A stretch of 64,000 nt of DNA from Candidatus Kryptonium sp. (GTDB lineage: Bacteria; Bacteroidota; Ignavibacteria; Kryptoniales; Kryptoniaceae): the NCBI GenBank assembly GCA_025060635.1, contig JANXBN010000001.1, forward strand, positions 62,001 through 126,000, read 5' to 3'. Below, one piece after another: positions 17,682 through 26,834 of this stretch (positions are counted from its first letter, which is position 1; each line of letters opens with the position of its first letter). Below the pieces are notes generated by a model. That model made no database searches. It saw only the letters and a program-made list of their open reading frames with translations, and was not told the DNA's origin. The translations under genes and the position numbers were made by a program.

Positions 17682-18932
17682 ATGAAAGCTGAAATAATAA
17701 CAATCGGTGATGAACTCCTAATTGGGCAAGTGATAAATACGAACGCAAGCTACATCGGGCGGAAACTTTCCGAGATCGGAATAAGCACAGCAAGAATTGT
17801 CTCCGTTGGAGATGATGAAAAAGAAATAATTGAAGAATTAAAGCATGCCTTTGATAACTTTGAGGTCGTTATCCTTACGGGTGGATTAGGACCGACACAT
17901 GACGATGTAACTAAAAACGCTATTTGTAAATTTTTTAATACAGGACTTGTATTCAATGAAGAAGTTTTTAACCAAGTCAAGGAATTTCTAGCAAAGCGAG
18001 GAAGGACTGAAATAAATGAAGCAAACAGGTCTCAGGCATTCGTCCCAGAAAAGGCTAAAATAATAACAAACCATTGGGGAACAGCGCCCGGGTTCTTGTT
18101 TGAAGAACAAGGAAAAATCGTAGTAGTAATGCCGGGCGTTCCAAAAGAAATGATTGGAATGATGGAAAACTTCGTGATAAACTACCTTGCACAGAAAGCC
18201 ACTGGGAATGTGATAAAACAAAAAGTTCTAAAAACAACAGGAATCCCAGAGTCATACCTTTACGAAAAATTAAAAGACACGCTTGATGAAATAAAAAACT
18301 TTTGCAAAATCGCATTTTTACCATCAGCTCTTGGCGTCAAGATTAGAATAACGGTTAAAGCAAAAAATCAAAACGAAGCAAATAGATTGATTGAAGAAGC
18401 AGAGAAAAGAATTCGTGAAAAGGCCGAAAAATATATTTATGGCGTTGATAACGAAGAGCTTGAAGAAGTTATCGGAAGGTTATTAACCGAAAGGGGCTTA
18501 AAACTTGCTGTAGCTGAATCTTGCACTGGTGGCCTAATTGCAGATAGAATTACAAATGTCCCTGGCAGTTCAAAATACTTTGAGCGTGGCGTTGTCGCAT
18601 ACAGCAATGAAGCGAAAGTTCAAATCCTCGGTGTCCCAGAGGAACTTATAAGAAACTTTGGTGCTGTAAGTCGCGAAGTTGCAGAATCAATGGCGGAAGG
18701 TGTAAGAAAAATTTCCGGCGCCGATATAGGAATATCAACCACTGGAATTGCAGGCCCAACTGGGGCAACACCAACGAAACCAGTTGGTCTTGTATGGATA
18801 GGATACTCCGACAAAAATGAAACTTTTGCAAAAGAGTTTAGATTTGGTGACGATCGCCTTGAAAATAAACAAAGAGCAACACAAATGGCTCTTGAAATTT
18901 TGAGAAGAAAATTGCTCGGAATTGAAATATGA
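17682..18932 (+). CDS. cinA: CinA-family protein with nicotinamide-nucleotide amidase domain
   Basis: A full-length 416-residue CinA. The N-terminal COG1058 domain (about 1-170) has EIITIGDELLIGQVINTNAS and ILTGGLGPTHDDVT. The C-terminal PncC domain (about 250-410) has LAVAESCTGGLIADRITNVPGSS and ISTTGIAGPTG with the catalytic Ser/Lys region. It recycles nicotinamide mononucleotide through deamidation and hydrolyses pyrophosphates. The gene order cinA-thpR-recA-recX is widely conserved, and in some bacteria cinA-recA are co-induced with competence or DNA damage. No SOS box could be recognised here. Its stop overlaps the thpR start by 4 nt. Confidence 0.94.
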   Translation: MKAEIITIGDELLIGQVINTNASYIGRKLSEIGISTARIVSVGDDEKEIIEELKHAFDNFEVVILTGGLGPTHDDVTKNAICKFFNTGLVFNEEVFNQVKEFLAKRGRTEINEANRSQAFVPEKAKIITNHWGTAPGFLFEEQGKIVVVMPGVPKEMIGMMENFVINYLAQKATGNVIKQKVLKTTGIPESYLYEKLKDTLDEIKNFCKIAFLPSALGVKIRITVKAKNQNEANRLIEEAEKRIREKAEKYIYGVDNEELEEVIGRLLTERGLKLAVAESCTGGLIADRITNVPGSSKYFERGVVAYSNEAKVQILGVPEELIRNFGAVSREVAESMAEGVRKISGADIGISTTGIAGPTGATPTKPVGLVWIGYSDKNETFAKEFRFGDDRLENKQRATQMALEILRRKLLGIEI

Positions 18933-19489
18933 AAATAAGAACATTCATCGCTGTTGATGTCCCAGAAAAAATCAAAGATGAAATTTTTGAAATTGAAAAA
19001 GAACTTATGAAATCCGCAAGCGAGGGCGTCAAATGGGAAGAAAAAGAAAAATTTCATATAACCTTGAAATTTCTCGGAGATGTAAACGAAGAAGCAATTG
19101 ATTCAATTTATAAGATCTTGAACGAAAAATTAAACGGCTTTGGAAAGTTCTCTATCATTTACAAAGGAATTGGTGCTTTCCCTGATACTAAAAATCCACG
19201 CGTCATATGGATTGGTTGCGAGGACCCAACAGGAAAACTTTTTGAACTTCAGAAAATCGTTGAAGAAAAAATGAGCGAACTTGGTTTTGAAAAAGAAGAT
19301 AAAGAATATCATCCACATATAACGCTCGGCAGAGTTAAAAAACCTAAAAACATCCATAATTTGATTAAGAAAATAGAAACTATTAATTTTGAAGCAAGGA
19401 CAGGAGAGGTTGCAGAAGTTCTCATAATGAAAAGCGACCTGAAACCGAGCGGATCAGTTTATACTGTTTTGAAAAAAATCAAACTATAA
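18929..19489 (+). CDS. thpR: RNA 2',3'-cyclic phosphodiesterase (2'-5' RNA ligase family)
   Basis: A 2H phosphoesterase of 186 residues, opening RNA 2',3'-cyclic phosphates. The two hallmark HxTx motifs are present: FHITLKFLG (about residues 45-53) and HPHITLGRVKKP (about 130-141). The start MKIRTFIAVDVPE is the standard N-terminus. It is translationally coupled to cinA through an ATGA overlap and precedes recA by 20 nt. Its place between cinA and recA is common across bacteria, although the biological link is not established. Confidence 0.93.
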   Translation: MKIRTFIAVDVPEKIKDEIFEIEKELMKSASEGVKWEEKEKFHITLKFLGDVNEEAIDSIYKILNEKLNGFGKFSIIYKGIGAFPDTKNPRVIWIGCEDPTGKLFELQKIVEEKMSELGFEKEDKEYHPHITLGRVKKPKNIHNLIKKIETINFEARTGEVAEVLIMKSDLKPSGSVYTVLKKIKL

Positions 19490-19509
19490 CTATAAAGGAG
19501 TGATTCAAA

Positions 19510-20592
19510 ATGGCGGTTGACAGAAATGAAAAACTAAAAATACTTCAAACGACAATTCAGCAAATTGAGAAAGAGTACGGCAAAGGTGCAATAATGCGAT
19601 TGGGCGAAGGTCCAATTGCAAGGGTTGAAGCAATCCCAACAGGTTCAATCTCACTTGACGCAGCAATTGGAATTGGCGGAGTTCCAAGGGGAAGAATAAC
19701 CGAGATCTTCGGTCCTGAAGCTTCTGGAAAAACAACACTTTGCCTTCATATAATTGCTGAAGCTCAAAAAAGAGGCGGACTTGCTGCATTCGTTGACGCT
19801 GAACACGCACTTGATCTAAATTACGCAAAACGGTTAGGAGTTGATGTAAGTAATTTACTTCTCTCTCAACCTGAATTCGGCGAACAAGCTCTTGAAATAG
19901 TTGAAGCTCTTGTCAGAAGTGGAGCTATTGATGTTGTTGTCATTGATTCGGTGGCTGCGCTCGTCCCAAGAGCTGAAGTTGAAGGTGAAATGGGGGATGC
20001 AACGATGGGAGCACAAGCGCGCCTAATGTCTCAAGCATTAAGGAAACTCGCATCAGCGATCAGCAAATCAAACACAAGCGTGATCTTCACAAATCAGCTT
20101 AGAAGTAAAATTGGAGTAATGTTCGGAAATCCGGAAACAACGACCGGTGGATATGCTCTAAAATTTTACGCAGCTGTCCGCCTTGATATAAGGAAAATTG
20201 ATGTAATAAAAGAAGGGCAAGAAATAATCGGGAACAGAGTTAGAGTTAAGGTTGTGAAAAATAAGGTTGCCCCTCCATTTAAAGAGGCAGAGTTTGACAT
20301 AATTTACAACGAAGGGATCTCAAAAATTAACGATCTACTTGATACCGCTGTAAATCTCGGAATAATTCAAAAAAGTGGATCTTGGTACTCATATAAAGAT
20401 GAACGAATCGGTCAAGGAAGAGACGCTGTTAAAAAGTTCTTTATGGAGAATGAAAATATACTAAAAGAAGTTGAATATCTCGTGCGAGAAAAACTTGGAC
20501 TTTTGCCCGAACCAACTGAACAAAAAACATCCGAAGCTGAAGAAACAACGGAGGAAGTTCAAGCAGAGACCAAAACAACAAGAAAGAGATAA
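19510..20592 (+). CDS. recA: Recombinase RecA
   Basis: RecA forms filaments on single-stranded DNA and drives homologous recombination and SOS induction. The 360 residues match throughout: [16 protein letters not shown], Walker [10 protein letters not shown] (about 67-75), the [17 protein letters not shown] segment, loop L1 [20 protein letters not shown], and loop L2 [15 protein letters not shown]. The C-terminal tail after about residue 330 is rich in Glu, Thr and Lys as usual. AAAGGAG lies about 9 nt before the ATG. recX, whose product limits RecA filament growth, follows after 15 nt. Confidence 0.98.
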   Translation: MAVDRNEKLKILQTTIQQIEKEYGKGAIMRLGEGPIARVEAIPTGSISLDAAIGIGGVPRGRITEIFGPEASGKTTLCLHIIAEAQKRGGLAAFVDAEHALDLNYAKRLGVDVSNLLLSQPEFGEQALEIVEALVRSGAIDVVVIDSVAALVPRAEVEGEMGDATMGAQARLMSQALRKLASAISKSNTSVIFTNQLRSKIGVMFGNPETTTGGYALKFYAAVRLDIRKIDVIKEGQEIIGNRVRVKVVKNKVAPPFKEAEFDIIYNEGISKINDLLDTAVNLGIIQKSGSWYSYKDERIGQGRDAVKKFFMENENILKEVEYLVREKLGLLPEPTEQKTSEAEETTEEVQAETKTTRKR

Positions 20593-20607
20593 TCATTAAA
20601 TTCAAAT

Positions 20608-21267
20608 ATGCCCATCGTTATAAGTTTAAAACGAAAAAAACGAACAAAGGAATGGTATTTAATTTACCTTAACGATGGGCGCGAGATTTTGTCTTATATT
20701 GATTTCATCGTCAAATTTAAAATCAAAACCGGGAAGCAATTAACAGAAGAGCAGATATCTGAAATTAAGTCATCCTCCGAGCTGATACTTGCAAAAGAAA
20801 TTGCGTATAAATTTCTAAGCTACAAACCAAGGACCCAAAAGGAAGTTGAGGAGCGACTTAAGCAAAAGGGATTTGATAAAAACATAATCTCAAAAGTTAT
20901 TCAAGAGATAAAGAACTATGGCTTTATAAATGACCTTGAATACGCACGGAATTTCGTTTTTGATCGCTCTAAGTCAAAGACATTCGGCAAATTTGCGCTT
21001 AAGCAAATGCTTCTTGCGAAAGGAGTTCCTGCTGATATAATTGAGCAAGTTTTATTAGAAAGAGAAAACATAGTTGATGAATTTGATATCGCATTAGAGC
21101 TTGCAAATCAAAAGCTAAAACAACTGAAATCATTTAAAAAGAAAAAACGAGACAGAAACGAACAAAGGCGAAAAATTTACGAATTTCTTGCAAGGCGCGG
21201 TTTCAGCTGGGATGTAATAAATCGGACAATGAGGGAAATCTTTGAAGATTTTGAATTTCAAAACTAA
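20608..21267 (+). CDS. recX: Regulatory protein RecX
   Basis: RecX binds RecA filaments and caps their extension. The 219-residue product carries the three-helix RecX repeats: AYKFLSYKPRTQKEVEERLKQKGF..., then YGFINDLEYARNFVFDRSKSKTFGKFALKQ, then a divergent third repeat ending FLARRGFSWDVINRTMRE. The N-terminal 55 residues (VISLKRKKRTKEWYLIYLNDGREI) form a beta-rich extension seen in longer RecX proteins. Placement after recA strongly supports the call. The next gene begins 14 nt downstream. Confidence 0.9.
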   Translation: MPIVISLKRKKRTKEWYLIYLNDGREILSYIDFIVKFKIKTGKQLTEEQISEIKSSSELILAKEIAYKFLSYKPRTQKEVEERLKQKGFDKNIISKVIQEIKNYGFINDLEYARNFVFDRSKSKTFGKFALKQMLLAKGVPADIIEQVLLERENIVDEFDIALELANQKLKQLKSFKKKKRDRNEQRRKIYEFLARRGFSWDVINRTMREIFEDFEFQN

Positions 21268-21281
21268 TTAAACTAAAAAAC

Positions 21282-22358
21282 ATGAACGAAAGAATATCTT
21301 TCAGACGAGGAATTTTCGTTTTCATTGGGATCCCTGCGCTTACACTTTTGATCGTATGGATCGCCTCCATCGCCATTCATATTTCACTTATTGTGATCTT
21401 ATCAATTTTTCTGTCCGTTGCACTAAATCCGCTTGTAATATATTTTGAAAGTTTAGGTTTGAAAAAAGTCACTGCTGTATTAGCTGTTTTCGCAAGTTTA
21501 TTGCTTAGTATCGTTCTCGCTGTTCTCTTTATAATCCCAGCTTTAGTATCTGAATTCAAAACGCTCGCTGAACAATTGCAAAAGGTTCCGCTTGATGCCA
21601 TAATTGCTACTGCAATTAAAAATTTAAAAGAAAAGATACCTTTACTAAAAGGGCTTGATCTTGAACATAAAATTCAAACGCTTATCGCTGAATATTCACT
21701 CAAAGCTGCATCGGCGCTGACATCTGCTATAACGACGGTGTTTGAACTTTTGCTTGCACCGTTTGTTGCGTTTTTTATTTTAAAGGACGGTGAAAGATTT
21801 AAGAAGAAAATAATAAGAGCTATCCCGAATAGATATTTTGAAATGGGTTTAAATGTTTTTGACAAAATTGAAGCACAATTGACCGGTTATATTCGCGGAC
21901 TTGTACTTGAAGCAACAGCGCTCGGGCTCATGGCTGCGATTGGAGCTACAATTCTCGGTGTCAATTTCGCTTTCGTTATTGGTTTAGTTGTCGGGATAGC
22001 TAGCTTTGTTCCATACCTTGGTGCTTTCGTTGGAGCTATTCCAGCATTATTAATCTCGGTAGTTCAATTTGGAGATGGAAGAATGATCCTCCCCTTGATC
22101 ATAATGTTTGTAATCGTTCACTTGATTGATGATCTGATCATTCAACCTCTTGTTTATTCACATTCCGTTGGGATGCACCCTGTTGAAGTTGTATTCGTGC
22201 TTTTGATTTTTGGAGAATTATTTGGATTGTTCGGAATGCTGATCGCAATTCCCGTTGAAGCAATAATAAAAGTTTCAGTAAGAGAAATATATTGGGGCTT
22301 AACACACTATAAAATCACAAGTGCAAAGTATGAAACTTTTAGAGCTTCCCAAACTTGA
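21282..22358 (+). CDS. AI-2E family transporter (PerM/YdiK-like membrane protein)
   Basis: A 358-residue inner-membrane protein with seven to eight hydrophobic segments. Family landmarks are the early SVALNPLVIYFESLG, the membrane re-entry region LLLAPFVAFFILKDGERFKK, and the C-terminal half with GLVVGIASFVPYLGAFVGAIPALLI and HLIDDLIIQPLVYSHSVGMHPVEV. The family was named after TqsA, an autoinducer-2 exporter, but members also include Na+/H+ antiporters, so the substrate is unknown. Its 3' end overlaps the next gene's start by 29 nt. Confidence 0.9.
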   Translation: MNERISFRRGIFVFIGIPALTLLIVWIASIAIHISLIVILSIFLSVALNPLVIYFESLGLKKVTAVLAVFASLLLSIVLAVLFIIPALVSEFKTLAEQLQKVPLDAIIATAIKNLKEKIPLLKGLDLEHKIQTLIAEYSLKAASALTSAITTVFELLLAPFVAFFILKDGERFKKKIIRAIPNRYFEMGLNVFDKIEAQLTGYIRGLVLEATALGLMAAIGATILGVNFAFVIGLVVGIASFVPYLGAFVGAIPALLISVVQFGDGRMILPLIIMFVIVHLIDDLIIQPLVYSHSVGMHPVEVVFVLLIFGELFGLFGMLIAIPVEAIIKVSVREIYWGLTHYKITSAKYETFRASQT

Positions 22359-22968
22359 TAACGAATTAATAGCACAACAGTTGAAAACCTTAAGATTATC
22401 AACGGACAAAAAGATCACCGAAGTAGCTGAAGCAACTGGGTATACACCTTCATATATTTCACTGATTGAAAATGGTAAAAGAAATCTTAACTATAAAATT
22501 TTGCGCAAGATTTTGCTTTATGGATTTGGTGAAACATTGTCAAGCTTTTTCGCGAAGATACTTGATCACGAAAGCAAGTTTGATACATTTGACGAAGATA
22601 CTTCACCCGACTTACAAATTTATAAAACCCCATTTAAACTTTATAACGAAGACAAAACAGTTGCAATCCAAATTTTGATACCAACAGATGCATCTCGCGG
22701 GATTGAACTCGTTAAAGTTATTCTTTCTGAGGGTTCTATATTTGAAGACGAATTTACAACTAATTTCAAGCTTCAAGGGACTGTTTTAAATGGAATGGTT
22801 GAGATTCAACATAACGGACAAAAAACCGAGGTATTGCAAAATGAAAGTTTTTCGCTTCTCGTAAAAACAACATTATATCAACCGAATTCAACAGGGGGCT
22901 TTAAAATTTTAAATTTGTCAAAGGGCACATCGGAGATTCTCTTACTTTTTACACCACCTGTATTTTAA
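22330..22968 (+). CDS. XRE-family transcriptional regulator with C-terminal cupin domain
   Basis: A 212-residue predicted repressor/activator. Residues about 17-60 form a helix-turn-helix of the Cro/XRE type (LRLSTDKKITEVAEATGYTP, then SYISLIENGKRN). The second half is a small beta-rich cupin (VLNGMVEIQHNGQKTEVLQN, with the typical ESF SLLVKTTLYQP turn), probably binding a small effector. No complete cupin metal triad is obvious. I chose the ATG at 22330, which lies within the last codons of the upstream permease gene; such an overlap suggests co-translation and perhaps a shared ligand. It converges with the gene at 23004 with 35 nt between stops. Confidence 0.8.
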   Translation: MKLLELPKLDNELIAQQLKTLRLSTDKKITEVAEATGYTPSYISLIENGKRNLNYKILRKILLYGFGETLSSFFAKILDHESKFDTFDEDTSPDLQIYKTPFKLYNEDKTVAIQILIPTDASRGIELVKVILSEGSIFEDEFTTNFKLQGTVLNGMVEIQHNGQKTEVLQNESFSLLVKTTLYQPNSTGGFKILNLSKGTSEILLLFTPPVF

Positions 22969-23003
22969 AAGCGTCACAGAAAATTTTGCTACATTTTCAA
23001 GAA

Positions 23004-23468
23004 TTACTTAACACCGAGTCTCTCTTTAATTAATCTTGCTTCTTGACTTGCCTTTCTTAACTCATTGTAAATTGCCACCGAAAAATCCCGAACTCTTTCT
23101 GGTTTCGGATTTGGTTTGTTTAGCTCATCTGTTAAATTTTTGTAATGTAGTTCCGCTCGTTTACAGTAATCATCAAGATATGAGATGTTTCCCTTTACGA
23201 GTTCAATTTGTTGCTTGGTGAGTGATTTTTTGAGATTTGCATATGACTCTTTTACATCATTTAAACATTCACCAATTTTTTCGGCGTATTTTTTAGCCAC
23301 TTCTGGGATAACGGCGTTTTCTCTTTCAACTTCAGCTTTTAAAGCCCCAGCATATCCGCGCACATTCTTGCAACAAGCGTCAAACTCATCAAAGCGCTCT
23401 TTCAAGGATTGAGACAGAAGAATGGTAGGAAAAAGAAAGATCAAGATGTGCTTTTTAAGGTGCTTCAT
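23004..23468 (-). CDS. Small exported helical protein, unknown function
   Basis: A 154-residue protein with a clear signal peptide (KKHILIFLFPTILLSQS, cut about residue 20). The mature part is strongly helical and charged, with two Cys early (DACCKNVRG) and two further Cys (IGECLNDV, DDYCKRAEL) that could pair in the periplasm. I do not recognise a family. The ATG at 23468 is favoured over an in-frame start 18 nt upstream because GAGGAGGTGG sits about 9 nt before it, one of the strongest ribosome-binding sites in the window. It lies 58 nt downstream of the 1043-residue surface protein gene, same strand. Confidence 0.72.
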   Translation of the reverse strand: MKHLKKHILIFLFPTILLSQSLKERFDEFDACCKNVRGYAGALKAEVERENAVIPEVAKKYAEKIGECLNDVKESYANLKKSLTKQQIELVKGNISYLDDYCKRAELHYKNLTDELNKPNPKPERVRDFSVAIYNELRKASQEARLIKERLGVK

Positions 23469-23526
23469 ATTTCGCCACCTCCTCAAGAAAATTTTTTATG
23501 TTATGAATCTTGAAAATCATTTTAAA

Positions 23527-26500
23527 TCAATAATCCGGTCCAAACGAGAAATAATAAACTGGCTTTGAAAAAGAGCCCCAATTGAATCGCCAAGCTATGT
23601 CAAGTCGTAGCAAAAGTCCAAATAAGTAAATTCTAAATCCATAACCAGTTCCAATCAATAAATCTTTCGTCAGAGTGCCAGTGAATGGATCTGGTTGATG
23701 AAACGCACGCCACGACCTCCACGAATCCCAAGCCGAGCCCATATCAAGAAATATAACTCCCATCAAATTTCTAAAAGCAAGTGGCAAAGCGCCTCCAATG
23801 AAATATCTTATCAAAGGAAATCTAAATTCAAGGTTCATAAGTGCAAATTTTGAACCGCTCTGTTCATTATAAACATAGCCACGCAATGGAACTATTGGTC
23901 CAGATATGGCTTCAAAGAAGAAAAAGTCAGCAGTATTTTCAATTGGTATGTAATCGTTTTTAATAGCCCAGTTTATCCAAGCATCAACTCCACCAAGCAT
24001 AAACCGTTGCCTATTTTCACCAGTGCTTCCACCCGCAGTGAATCTAAATGCGATGCTATAATCGCTCCATAAGCGGAAGTATTTTCTATAATCAAAAATC
24101 CCCGTCAAAAATTGAATGCTATTAGGTCCAAGCTTTGGGCTTGCATAGATAGAGAAATAATATCTTTCACCGTTTGATGGGAAAATATAACGCCACAAAG
24201 AATTGTCGTGAACATAAGTCAACGACGGCATCAAAAGCGTTGAATGTTCCCCTATCTCAGGAAAATCAAGATATTCGCCAACTACACTGTAATATCCAAT
24301 TCCAAAATCAATTCTTCTAAATTTATCAATCGGATAAGAACCCATAACTGTCCCGCCATATAATCTATACCTGTAAAGGTAATAATACTGGCTACCAACA
24401 CTGAAAAATCTCGCTATATGGAAAGCTTCAATGCCCCAGTTGATTCTTTTTGGAAGGTAGAAATAAGCAATCGCATAATCGCTATTTTTGAGATCAAACA
24501 TAAGGCTTGTAATCAAATAAATTTGATGATTTCCAAGCATATCGCTGAACATCATGAAAGCTTCCCCAAGGACACCATAAAATGTGTTATAACTTGCATT
24601 TGTGTAAATTAAGTCCGGCGTAAAATTAACTCTATATCTGTAAACTTTATAACGCCCTGACTCATCAAGATTATCTGGAGGAGTTAAATCCACACGAGAT
24701 CTAATAGACATGGCAATGCTATCCTGCCTAAATATGTCAGCAAAGATGTAGTTTCTGAGATTAACTTTTATATCGCTTCCATAAGGTTGAACTGAAGTCG
24801 TATCCGAGGCATTTGATGTTTCCTCTTTTTCAGATTTTTCTGCCTTAGCAAGTTCTCTTTGTTTTTCCTTTAAAAACTCCATTACAAAAACAGTTGGCTC
24901 AAGCTCTTGAACATTTAGCTTCCGCTCAAAAGGTTGACGCAAAAGGAAAATATCAAAACCACCATTGTGGAAAGACGCAAACGCAAGCTTTGAACCATCG
25001 TATGTTATGGAAAGCTGATAGATCCCACTTAAGGAATTAGTCAAAGGTCTTTCGTTTCCTGTCTCAAGATCTTTCTCATAGATATTATTTATACCATTTC
25101 TATCCGAAATGAAAAGGATTTTCTTACCATCTGGCGAAACCACCGGTGATGTTTCATCCCAATAATCTGTATGAGTTATTCGCTTTATCTCTTTGGTTTC
25201 AAGGCTAACAGAATAAATATCATATTGATTTGGATCAAAATTATACATCTTGAAATCCTGCGGGATCATGTCCTTTGAGACGAAATCCTTTCTGTCAGAA
25301 GAGAAATAAACGAATTTCCCATCGGAAGACCAAACCGGATCAGCATCGCTAAAGATATCATCGGTCAAATTAACGAGAGTTTTATTTGAAAGATCATAAA
25401 CATAGATGTCCGACTGTCCATGCTTTAGACCGACAAACGCAAGTTTGCTTCCATCTCTGGACCAATCAACTGAAAAGATACCATCAAGATCAAATGTGAT
25501 CTTTTGATGCTTTTCTGTTTTAACATCAATTATGAAAATTGCATCGCTATCACCACTCTTAACAGCAAGAGCTATCTTGCTACCATCAGGCGACCAAGTC
25601 AACCCTGGCGTCAAAAGGTGTAATTCTTCAAAGTTCTTAGTTCTATTTCCCTTCACAACCTTTTTTATAATTCTCCCATCAATTGCAGACATGATAAAAA
25701 CATCAAAATAATCGTCCCTGTCAGAAATGAAAGCAATTTTATCGCCCGTCGGAGAGATAGCAGGACTCGTGTTATAAAAATTATCACGCTTTGTATGGTC
25801 TGTCAATCGTTTGGCAAATTCATCTGGCGATTCTCTCTTTGCAAAATCAGACCAATATAATTTTTTCTGCTCTCTAATCCATCTATCCGAAAGCTCCTTC
25901 AAACTCATCCCAAGCGAACTTCTTATTCCTGCCTCAACACTTCTCAACCCTCTGATCCTGTTTATAAGCTCCCCAATTTTCTCATCACCATATTTCCTTG
26001 AAATATACCAAAAAACAGATTGACCTCCTCTATACGCAAAATAACCATCAAGATATTCTATCGGTGGGAGATAATCATTTACGGTCGCATCCCTCATAAA
26101 CATATCTGAATTAACATCCCATCTTAAAGCAGAAAACTCAGGCAAACCCTCAACCAACCACATCGGCAATTGAATTTGAATGTTGTTTATCAAAGCAGAT
26201 TGAAGCGAACCACCATAAAACATATCATTCATCACCGCATGAACAAGCTCATGATGTATAACATGACGAAACTGCCTATACGAACCTTCAAATGGAACAA
26301 CAACTCTATTCTTAAATAGCTCGGTCACACCACCAATGCCTTCCTCAAGATACTCTGCAACGACATTTGTCTGCTGAAAATCGTTGTGAGAATTATAAAT
26401 AATTATCGGAATACGATTTATTATTTCGTATCTCAAGAGTTTACTTATTTTAACATAAGCATCCTCTGCAACTTTCGCTGTATACTCAGCAAGCTCATAA

Positions 26501-26658
26501 CCGCCATCGGTAAAGTAAATATCAAAGTGATCGGTTCGTATGAAATACCAAGTGAAATCTTTATATTGAACCTTGTTTTTTCCAAACGGACCTTGCTGAG
26601 CAAGCCCCATTGAAACCAAAAGCATAATTAATGCAAAGTAAATGAAAATACGCTTCAT
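23527..26658 (-). CDS. Exported metalloprotease-like / PD40 propeller / outer-membrane barrel fusion
   Basis: A 1043-residue three-part envelope protein. After a signal peptide (residues 1-20) comes a gluzincin-like peptidase domain: HHELVHAVMND at about 135-145 with the HExxH zinc motif, and the third ligand Glu in WLVEGLPEFSAL near residue 170 (peptidase MA-like). Residues about 300-600 hold WD40-like PD40 repeats, each with S-x-D-G-x-K-I-x-F (SPTGDKIAFISDRDD, SPDGSKIALAVKSGD, SRDGSKLAFVGL, SSDGKFVYFSSDR, SPDGKKILFISDRNG). The last 400 residues alternate in strands and end FSFGPDY, like a BamA/Omp85-type barrel. Annotation pipelines often call such proteins 'TolB'. The combination implies a surface or periplasmic protease with a membrane anchor; the substrate is unknown. 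Confidence 0.85.
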   Translation of the reverse strand: MKRIFIYFALIMLLVSMGLAQQGPFGKNKVQYKDFTWYFIRTDHFDIYFTDGGYELAEYTAKVAEDAYVKISKLLRYEIINRIPIIIYNSHNDFQQTNVVAEYLEEGIGGVTELFKNRVVVPFEGSYRQFRHVIHHELVHAVMNDMFYGGSLQSALINNIQIQLPMWLVEGLPEFSALRWDVNSDMFMRDATVNDYLPPIEYLDGYFAYRGGQSVFWYISRKYGDEKIGELINRIRGLRSVEAGIRSSLGMSLKELSDRWIREQKKLYWSDFAKRESPDEFAKRLTDHTKRDNFYNTSPAISPTGDKIAFISDRDDYFDVFIMSAIDGRIIKKVVKGNRTKNFEELHLLTPGLTWSPDGSKIALAVKSGDSDAIFIIDVKTEKHQKITFDLDGIFSVDWSRDGSKLAFVGLKHGQSDIYVYDLSNKTLVNLTDDIFSDADPVWSSDGKFVYFSSDRKDFVSKDMIPQDFKMYNFDPNQYDIYSVSLETKEIKRITHTDYWDETSPVVSPDGKKILFISDRNGINNIYEKDLETGNERPLTNSLSGIYQLSITYDGSKLAFASFHNGGFDIFLLRQPFERKLNVQELEPTVFVMEFLKEKQRELAKAEKSEKEETSNASDTTSVQPYGSDIKVNLRNYIFADIFRQDSIAMSIRSRVDLTPPDNLDESGRYKVYRYRVNFTPDLIYTNASYNTFYGVLGEAFMMFSDMLGNHQIYLITSLMFDLKNSDYAIAYFYLPKRINWGIEAFHIARFFSVGSQYYYLYRYRLYGGTVMGSYPIDKFRRIDFGIGYYSVVGEYLDFPEIGEHSTLLMPSLTYVHDNSLWRYIFPSNGERYYFSIYASPKLGPNSIQFLTGIFDYRKYFRLWSDYSIAFRFTAGGSTGENRQRFMLGGVDAWINWAIKNDYIPIENTADFFFFEAISGPIVPLRGYVYNEQSGSKFALMNLEFRFPLIRYFIGGALPLAFRNLMGVIFLDMGSAWDSWRSWRAFHQPDPFTGTLTKDLLIGTGYGFRIYLFGLLLRLDIAWRFNWGSFSKPVYYFSFGPDY

Positions 26659-26834
26659 TTCTTAAGCACCTCTTGATTTTAAGTTTTGTTCTAAAAATTC
26701 TAATTCTTTTTCAAATCTTTTTGTTCCTACCACAATTTAGCACCAAACTTATTTAAAATTCAACTTATTTGAAAAACAAACCCGAGCCTTCCTGAAAATT
26801 TGATGCTTGAACTCTATCCCCAAGTTTAATATTT

